In this document: one piece after another, positions 56,943 to 64,000 of the stretch
How positions within the stretch are numbered: the first letter of the stretch is position 1
Layout: each line of letters opens with the position of its first letter
Source of the DNA: Cytobacillus oceanisediminis
GTDB lineage: Bacteria; Bacillota; Bacilli; Bacillales; Cytobacillaceae
DNA length: 64,000 nt
Assembly (NCBI RefSeq): GCF_022811925.1
Contig: NZ_CP065511.1
Location: forward strand, 4,775,001 to 4,839,000
Reading direction: 5' to 3'
Translations under genes and position numbers: made by a program
Notes under the pieces: generated by a model
Seen by the model: only the letters and a program-made list of their open reading frames with translations
Database searches by the model: none
Told to the model about the DNA's origin: nothing

Positions 56943-56988
56943 AGAAAAGCTCCAGACGCCCGCTTTTCTGCGCCTGGAGATAGACAAT
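56943..56988. repeat. Short dispersed REP-like element
   Basis: AGAAAAGCTCCAGACGCC and GCGCCTGGAGATAGACAAT match the two ends of the elements at 52448, without the middle part. It lies directly after the alsT stop. Confidence 0.7.
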
Positions 56989-57024
56989 TATCTAAAGTTT
57001 TATACTTTCTTATTTTGTATATGT

Positions 57025-57062
57025 AAAACAAACACAGGTCCTGGATCTGTGTTTGTTTTTGT
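57025..57062. terminator. Bidirectional terminator after alsT
   Basis: AAAACAAACACAG pairs with CTGTGTTTGTTTT around a 9-base loop, with T run after. Confidence 0.88.
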
Positions 57063-57075
57063 TTTAAGCTGTGTC

Positions 57076-57327
57076 CTAAAATATCTGCCGCCGGAATAAC
57101 GAACATTCATTTTTCTCGTGAATATAGGCAAATATTCGATAGTGATAAAGAAATTCGTCAGTTAATATTCTTTCTCCTTCAAAAGAATAAGCATCTAAAA
57201 AAGCTTCTATTCTGTCTTCATCCTCTTCATCCCATACCCCTCTCATCCAGACTTTATAGGCAAGTCTGCTGTTTAAACCATGATATCCGCTTTCTTCAAA
57301 AAGCTCCTCTATTCGCTCCCTTTCCAC
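57076..57327 (-). CDS. Small acidic hypothetical protein, 83 residues
   Basis: The product is cytoplasmic, acidic and probably all-helical: MERERIEELFEESGYHGLNS then VWMRGVWDEEDEDRIEAFLD. Aromatic and charged residues alternate at the C-terminus. Family not recognised. ATG 57327 follows AAAGGTGG. It lies between alsT and the PHA-like cluster. Confidence 0.6.
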   Translation of the reverse strand: MERERIEELFEESGYHGLNSRLAYKVWMRGVWDEEDEDRIEAFLDAYSFEGERILTDEFLYHYRIFAYIHEKNECSLFRRQIF

Positions 57328-57506
57328 CTTTCTTCATCCCTCCTCGTATGTTATCCATCCTTATCTGTTTTTATCTTCCTTATACATTTTGGGACAAGGC
57401 AAATATACAATTTAAGCACCACATGGGGTTAACTTGTCTATACTATATCGAAGTCTATTTTAAATCAGTAGGATTGATTTTTAATAACACTAAGGGAGGG
57501 ATAACG

Positions 57507-58280
57507 ATGGAATTGAACCAGTTATTTCATTTAGGCAATAAGACAGCAATTGTAACAGGAGGAGGACGCGGACTCGGGGAGCAAATGGCAAATGCGCTTG
57601 GGGAAGCAGGAGCAAATGTTGTCGTCTGCTCACGCAGCATTGAAGCATGTGAGCATGTCAGAAAAAATCTTGAAGCAAAGGGAGTTAAATCTCTGGCAAT
57701 TGAATGTGACATAACCATTGAAGAAGACATTCAAATGGTCATCAGCAAGACCTTAGAGACATTTGGGAGCATCGATATTCTCATTAATAATAGCGGAACA
57801 TCCTGGGTTGCACCTTTCCTTGAACTGCCTTCAGATAAATGGGACAAAGTCATGAATGTGAATTTAAAGGGGCTGTTTTTATTTTCACAGGCTGCGGCAC
57901 AAGTGATGACGAAGCAGGGCAGCGGCAAAATCATCAATATTTCTTCAGTAAGTGGAATGAGGGGTACTCATTCCGCATTTCTTGATGCAGTTGCCTACAG
58001 TACAAGTAAAGGAGCCGTTATCGCACTTACAAAGGATTTAGCTGTAAAATTGGCCCCCGCCGGCATTCAAGTGAACGCTATTGCTCCAGGTTTCTTTCCT
58101 ACCAGAATAACAAAGGTCCTGGAAAAATCGAGTTCAGTTATTCTCAGAAAGATTCCTGCCGGAAGATTTGGAAGTGAACAAGACTTAAAAGGAGCAGCTG
58201 TCTTTTTATCATCCAAAGCGTCTGATTACGTGACAGGTCAGGTTCTAGTCGTAGATGGAGGAATGACAGTTTCCCTCTAA
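57507..58280 (+). CDS. phaB: Short-chain dehydrogenase, probable 3-ketoacyl/acetoacetyl-CoA reductase
   Basis: The 257-residue classical SDR has the cofactor loop TGGGRGLGEQ (near 16-25), NNSGTSW in place of NNAG (near 94-100), the catalytic serine in NISSVSG and the YSTSKGA tetrad (near 165-171), and VDGGMTV at the C-terminus. By fold it could reduce sugars or ketoacyl groups. Two following genes resembling a PHA synthase subunit and PhaC make an acetoacetyl-CoA reductase (PhaB) role likely. ATG 57507 follows AAGGGAGGG; the long upstream frame to 57348 is non-coding. Confidence 0.78.
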   Translation: MELNQLFHLGNKTAIVTGGGRGLGEQMANALGEAGANVVVCSRSIEACEHVRKNLEAKGVKSLAIECDITIEEDIQMVISKTLETFGSIDILINNSGTSWVAPFLELPSDKWDKVMNVNLKGLFLFSQAAAQVMTKQGSGKIINISSVSGMRGTHSAFLDAVAYSTSKGAVIALTKDLAVKLAPAGIQVNAIAPGFFPTRITKVLEKSSSVILRKIPAGRFGSEQDLKGAAVFLSSKASDYVTGQVLVVDGGMTVSL

Positions 58281-58323
58281 GTCCGTTGATTTCCTGGTTG
58301 ACTTCATAGAAAGGAGAATGTTT

Positions 58324-58773
58324 ATGTCTATTAACCATACCGAAGCCCTATTACAGGCAATAAAAAAGTTAGGGACAAAAGTGGAAAGAGAACTGAATGA
58401 TTCCATTCAGAACTCTATTAACAAAGAAGAAATATTTAAAAATCTAATCACCCGTTCCGAGGTGACCGCAGCAAGCATGAAAAAACTCCAGGAAGCCATT
58501 GAGACACTATCCATCCCTCTTAATTTCCCTACCAAGACTGACGTGTCAAACGCAGCAAAATTAACTGTGCAGGCTGAAGAAAAAATGGACCTGATTGACG
58601 AAAAAGTCATGGCTTTGGCTAAATCAGTGGAGGAAATAAAAAAGGCACTTGTCAGCCCTGCCGCGAATTCTCAAGCGGACCCAGATAATATTCTTCAAGT
58701 CTTATCTGATTTAAAGCAGTCGCTGGATCAGGAATTGGAATCTTCCAGCAGCAGTGAAAGCGCGGGAAAATAA
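58324..58773 (+). CDS. Coiled-coil protein of a PHA cluster (PhaR/phasin-like)
   Basis: The 149-residue protein is almost wholly helical with amphipathic heptads (about 10-60 and 75-140) and an acidic, serine-rich end. This is the layout of phasins and of PhaR subunits of class IV synthases, but I cannot show homology by eye. It is also shorter than Bacillus PhaR (about 200). The stop overlaps the start of the PhaC-like gene by one base, so the two are translated together. ATG 58324 follows AAGGAG by seven bases. Confidence 0.65.
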   Translation: MSINHTEALLQAIKKLGTKVERELNDSIQNSINKEEIFKNLITRSEVTAASMKKLQEAIETLSIPLNFPTKTDVSNAAKLTVQAEEKMDLIDEKVMALAKSVEEIKKALVSPAANSQADPDNILQVLSDLKQSLDQELESSSSSESAGK

Positions 58774-59801
58774 TGGAACAAAATACCACTTCCAAAAAAC
58801 TGCATGGATTCTTTAAGACCATTCTCCAGCCCGATCCGGAGACCAATTCAACTCCAAGGACCGCAGTTTGGAAAAGAAATAAGGCTACACTCTGGCACTA
58901 TGCCCCTTCCAGTAAAAAATACAAAATTCCGGTTTTCCTTGTATATTCGCTCGTCAATCAGCCCTTTATTTTAGATCTTGGTCCACAGAACAGTTTAATT
59001 GAGGCTCTGGCCAACAGCGGATACGATGTCTACTTGCTGGATTTCGGGATTCCGGGCTATGAGGACAAAGAGATTACGATGGACGATTATATTACTGAAT
59101 ACATCCGGAAGGGGGTAAAAAGAGCTTTATATCACGCCAAAGCAGAAGAAATAACCGTCATGGGCTTTTGCCTGGGCGGCACTTTTGCAGCCATTTATGC
59201 GGCCATTGCGGATGCGCCGGTCAAAAACTTAGTATTGTCTGTCGCACCGGTTGACTTCAGCGTCGTCCCTGTCTTTGATAAATGGGCAGAAGAATTGCGG
59301 AATGGAGAAGGCAGCCTGGACCCCATTTTTGAAGCATGGGGAATTATACCCGCCTTTGCCATCAAATCTGGTATGCGGCTATTTACTTCACCCGTTTATT
59401 ACTCTCCTTATTTATCGCTTCTGGCCAGAGCCGACGATGAAGCATACGCCTCCCGGTGGAAACGTTTCAGCCACTGGACCGATGGCCATATTCCATTTGC
59501 CGGGGCAGCACTAAAGCAAATCAATCATGACCTTTTGAAAGAAAATAAGCTTGTGAATGGCACATTAACCGTCGGTGAAAGGAAGGCGGTGCTAAGCAAT
59601 ATCAAAGCCAATTTACTCGCTGTCGCTTCGGATAATGACCGCCTTGTTCCAAAAGAGCAGATTCTTCCGGTCATGGACCTCGTGTCAAGCGCTGATAAAA
59701 CTTTTCATTTGCTTCAGGGGGGGCATGCCAACCTTACTTCAGAAGGAAAAGTTCCTGACTACATGGACAAATGGCTGTCATCAAGATCAGGACAAATATA
59801 A
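58773..59801 (+). CDS. phaC: PhaC-like polyhydroxyalkanoate synthase (class III/IV)
   Basis: The 342-residue alpha/beta-hydrolase-fold protein has the synthase-type nucleophile elbow GFCLGGT with cysteine in place of serine (near 127-133), the acid in ASDNDRLVPKEQ and the histidine in LQGGHANLTS near the C-terminus. Class III/IV synthases are about 350-370 residues, so the size fits. They polymerise 3-hydroxyacyl-CoA into polyester granules. The motif LVNQPFILDLGP (near 60-72) also fits. The start overlaps the stop of the preceding gene. Confidence 0.83.
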   Translation: MEQNTTSKKLHGFFKTILQPDPETNSTPRTAVWKRNKATLWHYAPSSKKYKIPVFLVYSLVNQPFILDLGPQNSLIEALANSGYDVYLLDFGIPGYEDKEITMDDYITEYIRKGVKRALYHAKAEEITVMGFCLGGTFAAIYAAIADAPVKNLVLSVAPVDFSVVPVFDKWAEELRNGEGSLDPIFEAWGIIPAFAIKSGMRLFTSPVYYSPYLSLLARADDEAYASRWKRFSHWTDGHIPFAGAALKQINHDLLKENKLVNGTLTVGERKAVLSNIKANLLAVASDNDRLVPKEQILPVMDLVSSADKTFHLLQGGHANLTSEGKVPDYMDKWLSSRSGQI

Positions 59802-59807
59802 TATTCA

Positions 59808-59830
59808 TTCCCCTGCAACTGCAGGGGATT
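59808..59830 (+). terminator. Hairpin after phaC
   Basis: TCCCCTGC pairs with GCAGGGGA around AACT, followed by TTCACTTTT. It could be a weak terminator or the leader hairpin of the mini-gene that begins 22 bases later. Confidence 0.55.
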
Positions 59831-59852
59831 CACTTTTAAAGGAGGTATCTTA

Positions 59853-59954
59853 ATGATTTTCTGGAATTTTCCAAATTATATTATATGCGACCACACTATC
59901 AGTGCCTATATGGGTTTCGCTTCATTTGTGTTTAAAGACTTATTCTATGTATAG
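59853..59954 (+). CDS. 33-residue mini-protein
   Basis: A 33-codon frame has the near-perfect ribosome site AAAGGAGGTATC seven bases before ATG 59853 and is closed by a strong terminator. The product starts MIFWNFPNYIICDHTIS and is rich in aromatic residues with a short hydrophobic middle. No family recognised. Alternatively the region could be a small RNA with a fortuitous frame, but the ribosome site argues for translation. Confidence 0.6.
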   Translation: MIFWNFPNYIICDHTISAYMGFASFVFKDLFYV

Positions 59955-59959
59955 CTTTT

Positions 59960-59994
59960 AAAACCATGCAATTGCTGCATGGTTTTATTTTTTT
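59960..59994 (+). terminator. Terminator after the mini-gene
   Basis: AAAACCATGCA pairs with TGCATGGTTTT around ATTGC, followed by ATTTTTTTA. Confidence 0.9.
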
Positions 59995-60131
59995 AATGTC
60001 TTTACTCAAATTGTGTTTTTAAGTGCAGAGTTGCAAATAATAAGAAAATGAACAAAAGGCAGAAGTCCCTTCCAAAATGAGAGCCTGACAGCAGGAATCT
60101 GCCTAATGACAAGAGCAGAAGGAGACTATTA

Positions 60132-60662
60132 ATGGACATAAAGATTTTCAAAGCAATCAACCGATTGTCCGGACGTATTGCTTTCATGGACTTTTTAATG
60201 ATTCTTATATCAAATAGGGCAAGGTATTTATTTTTATTCGTACTGGCATGCATGTGGCTGGCAAAAGGCCCCTCCAAAACAGCCGCGAAAAAGGCTGCTG
60301 CAGCTTCCCTGATCGCTATCCTGGTAAATAAGATCATTAAAATTTGTTATTTTAAGCCCCGCCCCTTCATAAAAAACAAGGTTGGCATATTGATCCCAGC
60401 CAAAAGAGATTCTAGTTTTCCAAGCAAACATACAGTGGTGTCGTTTGCTGCTTCTATTGTCATTTTTTACGGCAATCGATTTATAGGTCGTATTTTGCTG
60501 TGGGTTTCAGCCCTTACAGGCTTCGCTCGTATCTGGGCTGGCCACCATTACCCTTCTGATGTAATAGGCGGTGCAATTATTGGCGGTGCAATAGGCTGGA
60601 TGACAGAAAAATGTTTACATCTGAATTCAAAAGCAGGAAATCAGGATTATAAAAAAATGTAA
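60132..60662 (+). CDS. PAP2-family phosphatase, probable undecaprenyl-diphosphatase
   Basis: The 176-residue membrane protein has five hydrophobic segments and the three PAP2 motifs: KIIKICYFKPRPF (near 72-84), SSFPSKHT (near 98-105, usually PSxH) and ARIWAGHHYPSDV (near 134-146). BcrC-type enzymes recycle undecaprenyl pyrophosphate for cell-wall synthesis. Phosphatidylglycerol-phosphate phosphatase activity is the alternative. ATG 60132 follows AAGGAG. It is likely monocistronic. Confidence 0.82.
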   Translation: MDIKIFKAINRLSGRIAFMDFLMILISNRARYLFLFVLACMWLAKGPSKTAAKKAAAASLIAILVNKIIKICYFKPRPFIKNKVGILIPAKRDSSFPSKHTVVSFAASIVIFYGNRFIGRILLWVSALTGFARIWAGHHYPSDVIGGAIIGGAIGWMTEKCLHLNSKAGNQDYKKM

Positions 60663-60762
60663 AATCCGCACTATCTTTGCCGAAAGAAAACTTGTTTTGT
60701 CAGCCGGGAAGGACTTCCCGTTATCCGGATAGAATCCATTGTGAAAACGGGAGGGGATCAGA

Positions 60763-61284
60763 ATGAATACAAGTGCTGCTGCCAAATTGTTAGGAGTTTC
60801 GCCAAGCACTATTCAGCGATGGGTTAAACAACTGGGACTCCAGACGGAACGGAATGAACTAGGCCATTACTTATTTACGGAAGAAGACATCAACCTGCTT
60901 AAGCAGGTGCAGGATCAGCTTAACCAGGGGATTATATTGCAGGACGTTACGGTAAATGGAAAAAAGGCCAGAAAAGGTACGGTACAGGGAGAAACAGCTG
61001 AAACAGCCATGGAGAAAATTTATTTGAAGATCAGTGAGCTTGAGCAGCGGCTGAACGGAAAAGCGGATGATGTTGTCTCCTATCAGCTGCTGCAGCACCG
61101 CAGCGAAATAGAAGAGCTGCAGAAAGAGAATGCACGCCTGCTTAAACGGATTGAGGTTCTTGAAGCCAGGACAGCTGCAAAAAGCCGAAGCATCCCCGCT
61201 GACACCCTTCTGGTTTTTGATCAGGAGAAGCCCAGGAAGAAATTAAAAAAGAAAAATATTTTTACTATGCTATTCGGATTTTAA
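60763..61284 (+). CDS. racA: Chromosome-anchoring protein RacA
   Basis: The 173-residue protein has an N-terminal MerR-type winged helix (about 1-60: AAKLLGVSPSTIQRWVKQLGL, ERNELGHYLFTEED), a central coiled coil (about 85-135: KISELEQRLNGKADDV and EIEELQKENARLLKRIEVLE) and a basic C-terminus ending KKKNIFTMLFGF that suits membrane or DivIVA contact. In B. subtilis RacA fixes the origin regions at the cell poles during sporulation. ATG 60763 follows GGGAGGGG. Confidence 0.88.
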   Translation: MNTSAAAKLLGVSPSTIQRWVKQLGLQTERNELGHYLFTEEDINLLKQVQDQLNQGIILQDVTVNGKKARKGTVQGETAETAMEKIYLKISELEQRLNGKADDVVSYQLLQHRSEIEELQKENARLLKRIEVLEARTAAKSRSIPADTLLVFDQEKPRKKLKKKNIFTMLFGF

Positions 61285-61288
61285 TAGG

Positions 61289-61320
61289 CATAAAAGCGTT
61301 ACGTGATGTAACGCTTTTAT
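61289..61320. terminator. Bidirectional terminator between racA and yuiH
   Basis: AAAAGCGTTAC pairs with GTAACGCTTTT around GTGAT. Confidence 0.85.
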
Positions 61321-61325
61321 GTTGA

Positions 61326-61922
61326 TTAATCATCCCAGCTGAATCGCTGCTCACGAAAGGGGTCACCATAGTTATGATAGCCGTTTTTCTCCCAAAAACC
61401 AGGCTTGTCAATTTCAGAAAACTCGATGCCTCTAATCCACTTTGCGCTTTTCCAGAAATAAAGATGAGGAATTACGGCTCTTAGAGGAAACCCATGCTCA
61501 GGAGTCAGGAGCTCACCGTTATGAGTATGGGCAAGAAGGCTAGTGCCTTTTAGAAAATCTTTAATGGGAAGGTTGGTGGTCCATCCTTCTTCCGCATGGA
61601 GGATTACAAATTGTGCAGTTTCTCTTACACCTGCCTGCCTGGCAATCTCAGCGGCGGAGACTCCCTCCCAAACATTATCAAGCTTTGACCAGCCCGTAAC
61701 ACAGTGGATATCATTTTTGTACTGTGTCTGAGGAAGGTTCATTACCTCCTCATGCGAAAGGGATAATTCCTTTTCCACTTCCCCAAATATCTGCAGATTC
61801 CATTCCTGCATATCCTTATAGTGCGGAACATTTCCATAATGCAGTACAGGAAAGGCCGTCGTCACATTTTGATTTGGCGGTACCCGGCTTGAGGTCGGTT
61901 TTCTGATTTTCCCAAAATACAC
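61326..61922 (-). CDS. yuiH: Sulfite-oxidase-like molybdopterin oxidoreductase (YuiH)
   Basis: The 198-residue protein is the molybdopterin-binding domain of the sulfite oxidase superfamily. Motifs are the cofactor cysteine in DIHCVTGWSKLDNVWEGV (near 98-115), HAEEGWTTNLPI and LTPEHGFPLRAVIPHLYFWKSAKW (split near 149-172). It lacks the haem and dimer domains. The electron partner is unknown. I chose GTG 61922 after TGAGGTGG; this gives exactly the length I recall for B. subtilis YuiH (198). The frame opens at 61982. Confidence 0.88.
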   Translation of the reverse strand: MYFGKIRKPTSSRVPPNQNVTTAFPVLHYGNVPHYKDMQEWNLQIFGEVEKELSLSHEEVMNLPQTQYKNDIHCVTGWSKLDNVWEGVSAAEIARQAGVRETAQFVILHAEEGWTTNLPIKDFLKGTSLLAHTHNGELLTPEHGFPLRAVIPHLYFWKSAKWIRGIEFSEIDKPGFWEKNGYHNYGDPFREQRFSWDD

Positions 61923-62018
61923 TGAAGCCACCTCAGTTCTTTTTCCTTTATCGTACCCTACTTTACGGACTGATAAAAGCAATGAGAAAGCAGCCCCCTT
62001 TAAGGAAGCTGCTTAAAT

Positions 62019-63329
62019 TTATAAGATAATTGCCGCCAGCCATCCAAACAGGATGAGCGGAATATTGTAGTGAAGGAATGTTGGCACACAAGTATCCCAG
62101 ATGTGATTGTGCTGTCCATCTGCATTCAAGCCCGCTGTTGGACCCAGTGTGCTGTCTGACGCAGGCGAACCGGCATCTCCAAGAGCAGCGGCTGTCCCTA
62201 CTAGGGCAATAGTTGCCATCGGGCTGAATCCAACCTCTAGTGCAAGCGGCACAAATATGGTTGCAATAATCGGGATGGTTGAGAATGAAGATCCAATCCC
62301 CATCGTAACAAGTAAGCCGACAAGAAGCATAAGCAATGCTGCAAGTGATTTATTATTGCCGATGATTCCTGCCGCTTGTTCAACAAGGCTTTCAACATCG
62401 CCTGTTTCTTTTAATACATCTGCAAATCCAAATGCAGCCAGCATAACAAATCCAATAAACGCCATCATCTTCATACCCTCTGTTAAAAGCTGATCTGCCT
62501 CGTTCCATTTAATTGCACCGCTGATATAAATAACTAAAATACCTGTCAGCGCCCCAAAGATCATCGAATCCAGCTGCAGCTGTACAATGAGAGCTGCTGC
62601 AATCGCAATGAGAGAAAAAATAATGCCCTTTTTGGAATAATTGCCTTTCTCCGTCTCAATTAATTCTGATGGACGATAATCCCTTTTTTTACGGTAAACA
62701 AATAATGCAACTAAAAGACCAGCTGCCATACCGGCTACAGGAATAAGCATAGCCTTCGGGATGTCTGCCATTTCCACTGCCAATCCGCTATTCTCCATAT
62801 TTTCTGCGAGTATTCCGTGGAATATTTGGCCAAATCCTGCAGGCAGCAAAATATACGGAGCTGTCAAACCAAATGTCAAAACAGATGCTATCAGACGGCG
62901 GTCCATTTGCAGCTCATTCATAACCTTCAATAAAGGCGGAATTAAAATCGGAATAAACGCGATGTGAATCGGAATCAGATTTTGAGAAAAAATAGACATT
63001 AATAAAATGGAAAATATGATGAGTGCCTTTGATAATGCTTTCCCTCTCGATTCCCCGTCTTTCCCGACCTTTGCCAGGACCCAATCCACCAATAGATTCG
63101 GAAGTCCTGTTGCGGAAATGGCTAAGGCAAATCCGCCCAATAACGCATAACTTAATGCAACCTCCGCACTGCCGCCAAGCCCATTTGAAAAAACTTCTAT
63201 TGTTTTATCTATGCTTAATCCGCCTGCCAGCCCGCCTGCCAATGCGCCCGCCACAAGGGCAAGAACCACATTGACACGCAGAAGGCTGAGAACAAGCATG
63301 ATCAAAACTGCAAGTATAACTGCATTCAT
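62019..63329 (-). CDS. yuiF: Na+/H+ antiporter-family transporter YuiF
   Basis: The 436-residue protein has about 11-12 transmembrane helices and belongs to the ion-transporter superfamily near NhaC. Signatures are ALAGGLAGGLSIDKTIEVF (near 31-49), GFADVLKETGDVESL and the late GSSFSTIPIIATIFVPLA and TAAALGDAGSPASDSTLGPT. B. subtilis YuiF is annotated as an amino acid transporter; substrate unproven. It lies between yuiH and pepA as in B. subtilis. ATG 63329 follows AAAGAGGGT. Confidence 0.88.
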   Translation of the reverse strand: MNAVILAVLIMLVLSLLRVNVVLALVAGALAGGLAGGLSIDKTIEVFSNGLGGSAEVALSYALLGGFALAISATGLPNLLVDWVLAKVGKDGESRGKALSKALIIFSILLMSIFSQNLIPIHIAFIPILIPPLLKVMNELQMDRRLIASVLTFGLTAPYILLPAGFGQIFHGILAENMENSGLAVEMADIPKAMLIPVAGMAAGLLVALFVYRKKRDYRPSELIETEKGNYSKKGIIFSLIAIAAALIVQLQLDSMIFGALTGILVIYISGAIKWNEADQLLTEGMKMMAFIGFVMLAAFGFADVLKETGDVESLVEQAAGIIGNNKSLAALLMLLVGLLVTMGIGSSFSTIPIIATIFVPLALEVGFSPMATIALVGTAAALGDAGSPASDSTLGPTAGLNADGQHNHIWDTCVPTFLHYNIPLILFGWLAAIIL

Positions 63330-63483
63330 GATGCAACCCTCTTTCTGTACTTATGTTTCATTATACTTTACTGTGCTAAATCGGTAGAGAACTAAAACAC
63401 AAGTATTAAACTATCATACTTCTACTTTTCTTGTCAATGATTTCGGGCAGATTCAGAAATGGGAGTTTGCGCCAGACGCTGTG

Positions 63484-63560
63484 TTGGCCGGTATTTTTAG
63501 GAATTAGCCGGTAAATCGAGGGTTTTGGCCGGTATTTCAGGTTAACCGGCCGGTAAAGTT
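63484..63560. repeat. Four-unit 20/21-bp tandem array (GGCCGGTATTT type)
   Basis: CCGGTA recurs at 63488, 63508, 63529 and 63550 (steps 20, 21, 21) within (T)TGGCCGGTATTT-like units. It lies between yuiF and pepA. The core differs from the CGCGGATAT arrays, but period and AT-rich filling are the same. The remaining part of 63330-63483 holds the yuiF upstream region and nothing else that I can support. Confidence 0.75.
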
Positions 63561-63603
63561 CATTTCTTACAGTTCCATTGCGAATTCAAGCTAAAAAACT
63601 GCA

Positions 63604-63631
63604 TAAAAAAACTCCGGATCTCTCCAGAGTT
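63604..63631 (-). terminator. Terminator after pepA
   Basis: AACTCTGGA pairs with TCCGGAGTT on the minus strand and is followed by TTTTTTTATG. Confidence 0.88.
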
Positions 63632-63643
63632 CTGAATTCATCT

Positions 63644-64000
63644 TTATTTTGCTTCAAATCTTTCAACCAGCAGTGCCAATGTACGCACCATAACGCCTGT
63701 CGCGCCGTCTGGTCCAAGATCATGGCTTTTAGCTGTTGTCGCTGTACCTGCAATATCAAGATGCACCCATGGTGTGTCTTCGGCAAATTCACCGACAAAT
63801 CCTCCGCCCATAATGGCATGGCCGGCACGTCCAGGCGAATTGTTCAGATCTGCAACCTTGCTGCTTCTGATTCTTTCTTTATCTTTTTCAAAAAGAGGCA
63901 GACGCCAGATTGGTTCGCCAGCTTCATAGGATGCTTCCAGCACCTGCTCAAACCACTCTTCATTATTGGTTAATGCACCTGTTGTTTCTTCCCCCAGTGC
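63644..64000 (-). CDS. pepA: Leucyl aminopeptidase, C-terminal part (cut by window end)
   Basis: About 118 C-terminal codons of an M17 leucyl aminopeptidase are visible: [10 protein letters not shown], then [31 protein letters not shown] and [20 protein letters not shown]. The zinc and catalytic residues lie further upstream, beyond the window. The gene is the B. subtilis yuiE equivalent and follows the yuiH-yuiF order. It cleaves N-terminal residues from cytoplasmic peptides. Confidence 0.93.
   Translation of the reverse strand, partial: ALGEETTGALTNNEEWFEQVLEASYEAGEPIWRLPLFEKDKERIRSSKVADLNNSPGRAGHAIMGGGFVGEFAEDTPWVHLDIAGTATTAKSHDLGPDGATGVMVRTLALLVERFEAK

Noticed and set aside
57348..57506. 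N-terminal extension of the SDR by 53 residues
   Set aside because: The ribosome site AAGGGAGGG lies just before ATG 57507, and the extension does not fit a short-chain dehydrogenase.

Overview
The window looks like chromosome of a Bacillaceae species (Bacillus, Cytobacillus or Mesobacillus type). Ribosome binding sites are strong and AGGAGG-like, base composition is moderate, and GTG/TTG starts occur. Gene order follows the Bacillus subtilis rrnB-yug-mrp-yui neighbourhood over long stretches, with species-specific insertions. The assignments rest on reading the translated sequences and on remembered family features; no database search was possible.

Layout. 1-2.9 kb: the 5' part of a 23S rRNA gene and a complete 16S rRNA gene, both on the minus strand, with a spacer lacking tRNA and two promoters. 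3.1-3.6 kb: a cluster of DnaA-box-like sites and a 59-residue membrane protein gene. 3.6-8.2 kb: an EamA transporter, an MgtC-like protein, tRNA-Ala(GGC), and a cytochrome bd operon (cydA, cydB, cydS, plus an upstream mini-gene). 8.5-10.1 kb: a YhfK-like reductase, and a small kinase-like gene preceded by a yybP-ykoY (Mn2+) riboswitch with two terminators. 10.2-16.3 kb: three exported peptidases (M14, S15-like, M28). 16.7-22.6 kb: yugO, yugN, a NERD-zinc ribbon gene beside a 20-bp tandem array, pgi, yugJ and yuzA. 22.6-30.8 kb: an arginine/ornithine/proline catabolic block (rocA, rocD and glutamate dehydrogenase) with divergent rocR, sigma-54 promoters and RocR-type boxes, then a truncated haemoglobin and an NhaC-type antiporter that also has a sigma-54 promoter. 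30.8-36.3 kb: yugI, an XRE regulator, alaT-alaR, yugF, yugE and patB. 36.4-37.9 kb: eleven units of a 52-bp repeat running into a second NERD-zinc ribbon gene. 38-43.8 kb: a PH-domain protein, sodC, a cyclophilin lipoprotein, kapB, kapD, a deleted pbpD pseudogene, yufK and yufS. 44.3-50.5 kb: the seven-gene Mrp antiporter operon, then menI. 50.5-57 kb: small coat-like proteins, a DedA protein, ald, adeR and an AGCS alanine carrier. 57-60 kb: a polyhydroxyalkanoate-like cluster and a 33-residue mini-gene. 60-64 kb: a PAP2 phosphatase, racA, yuiH, yuiF and the 3' part of pepA (cut by the window edge).

How the genes work together. Nitrogen salvage is the dominant theme. Exported peptidases release amino acids. 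The roc block turns arginine, ornithine and proline carbon into glutamate and 2-oxoglutarate. ald, adeR, alsT, alaT and alaR handle alanine, and patB handles sulfur amino acids. Cation and energy functions (Mrp, NhaC, YuiF, YugO, cytochrome bd) form a second theme. The least explained items are the tandem-repeat arrays, two of which touch NERD genes, the riboswitch-controlled kinase gene, and several mini-genes under 60 codons.
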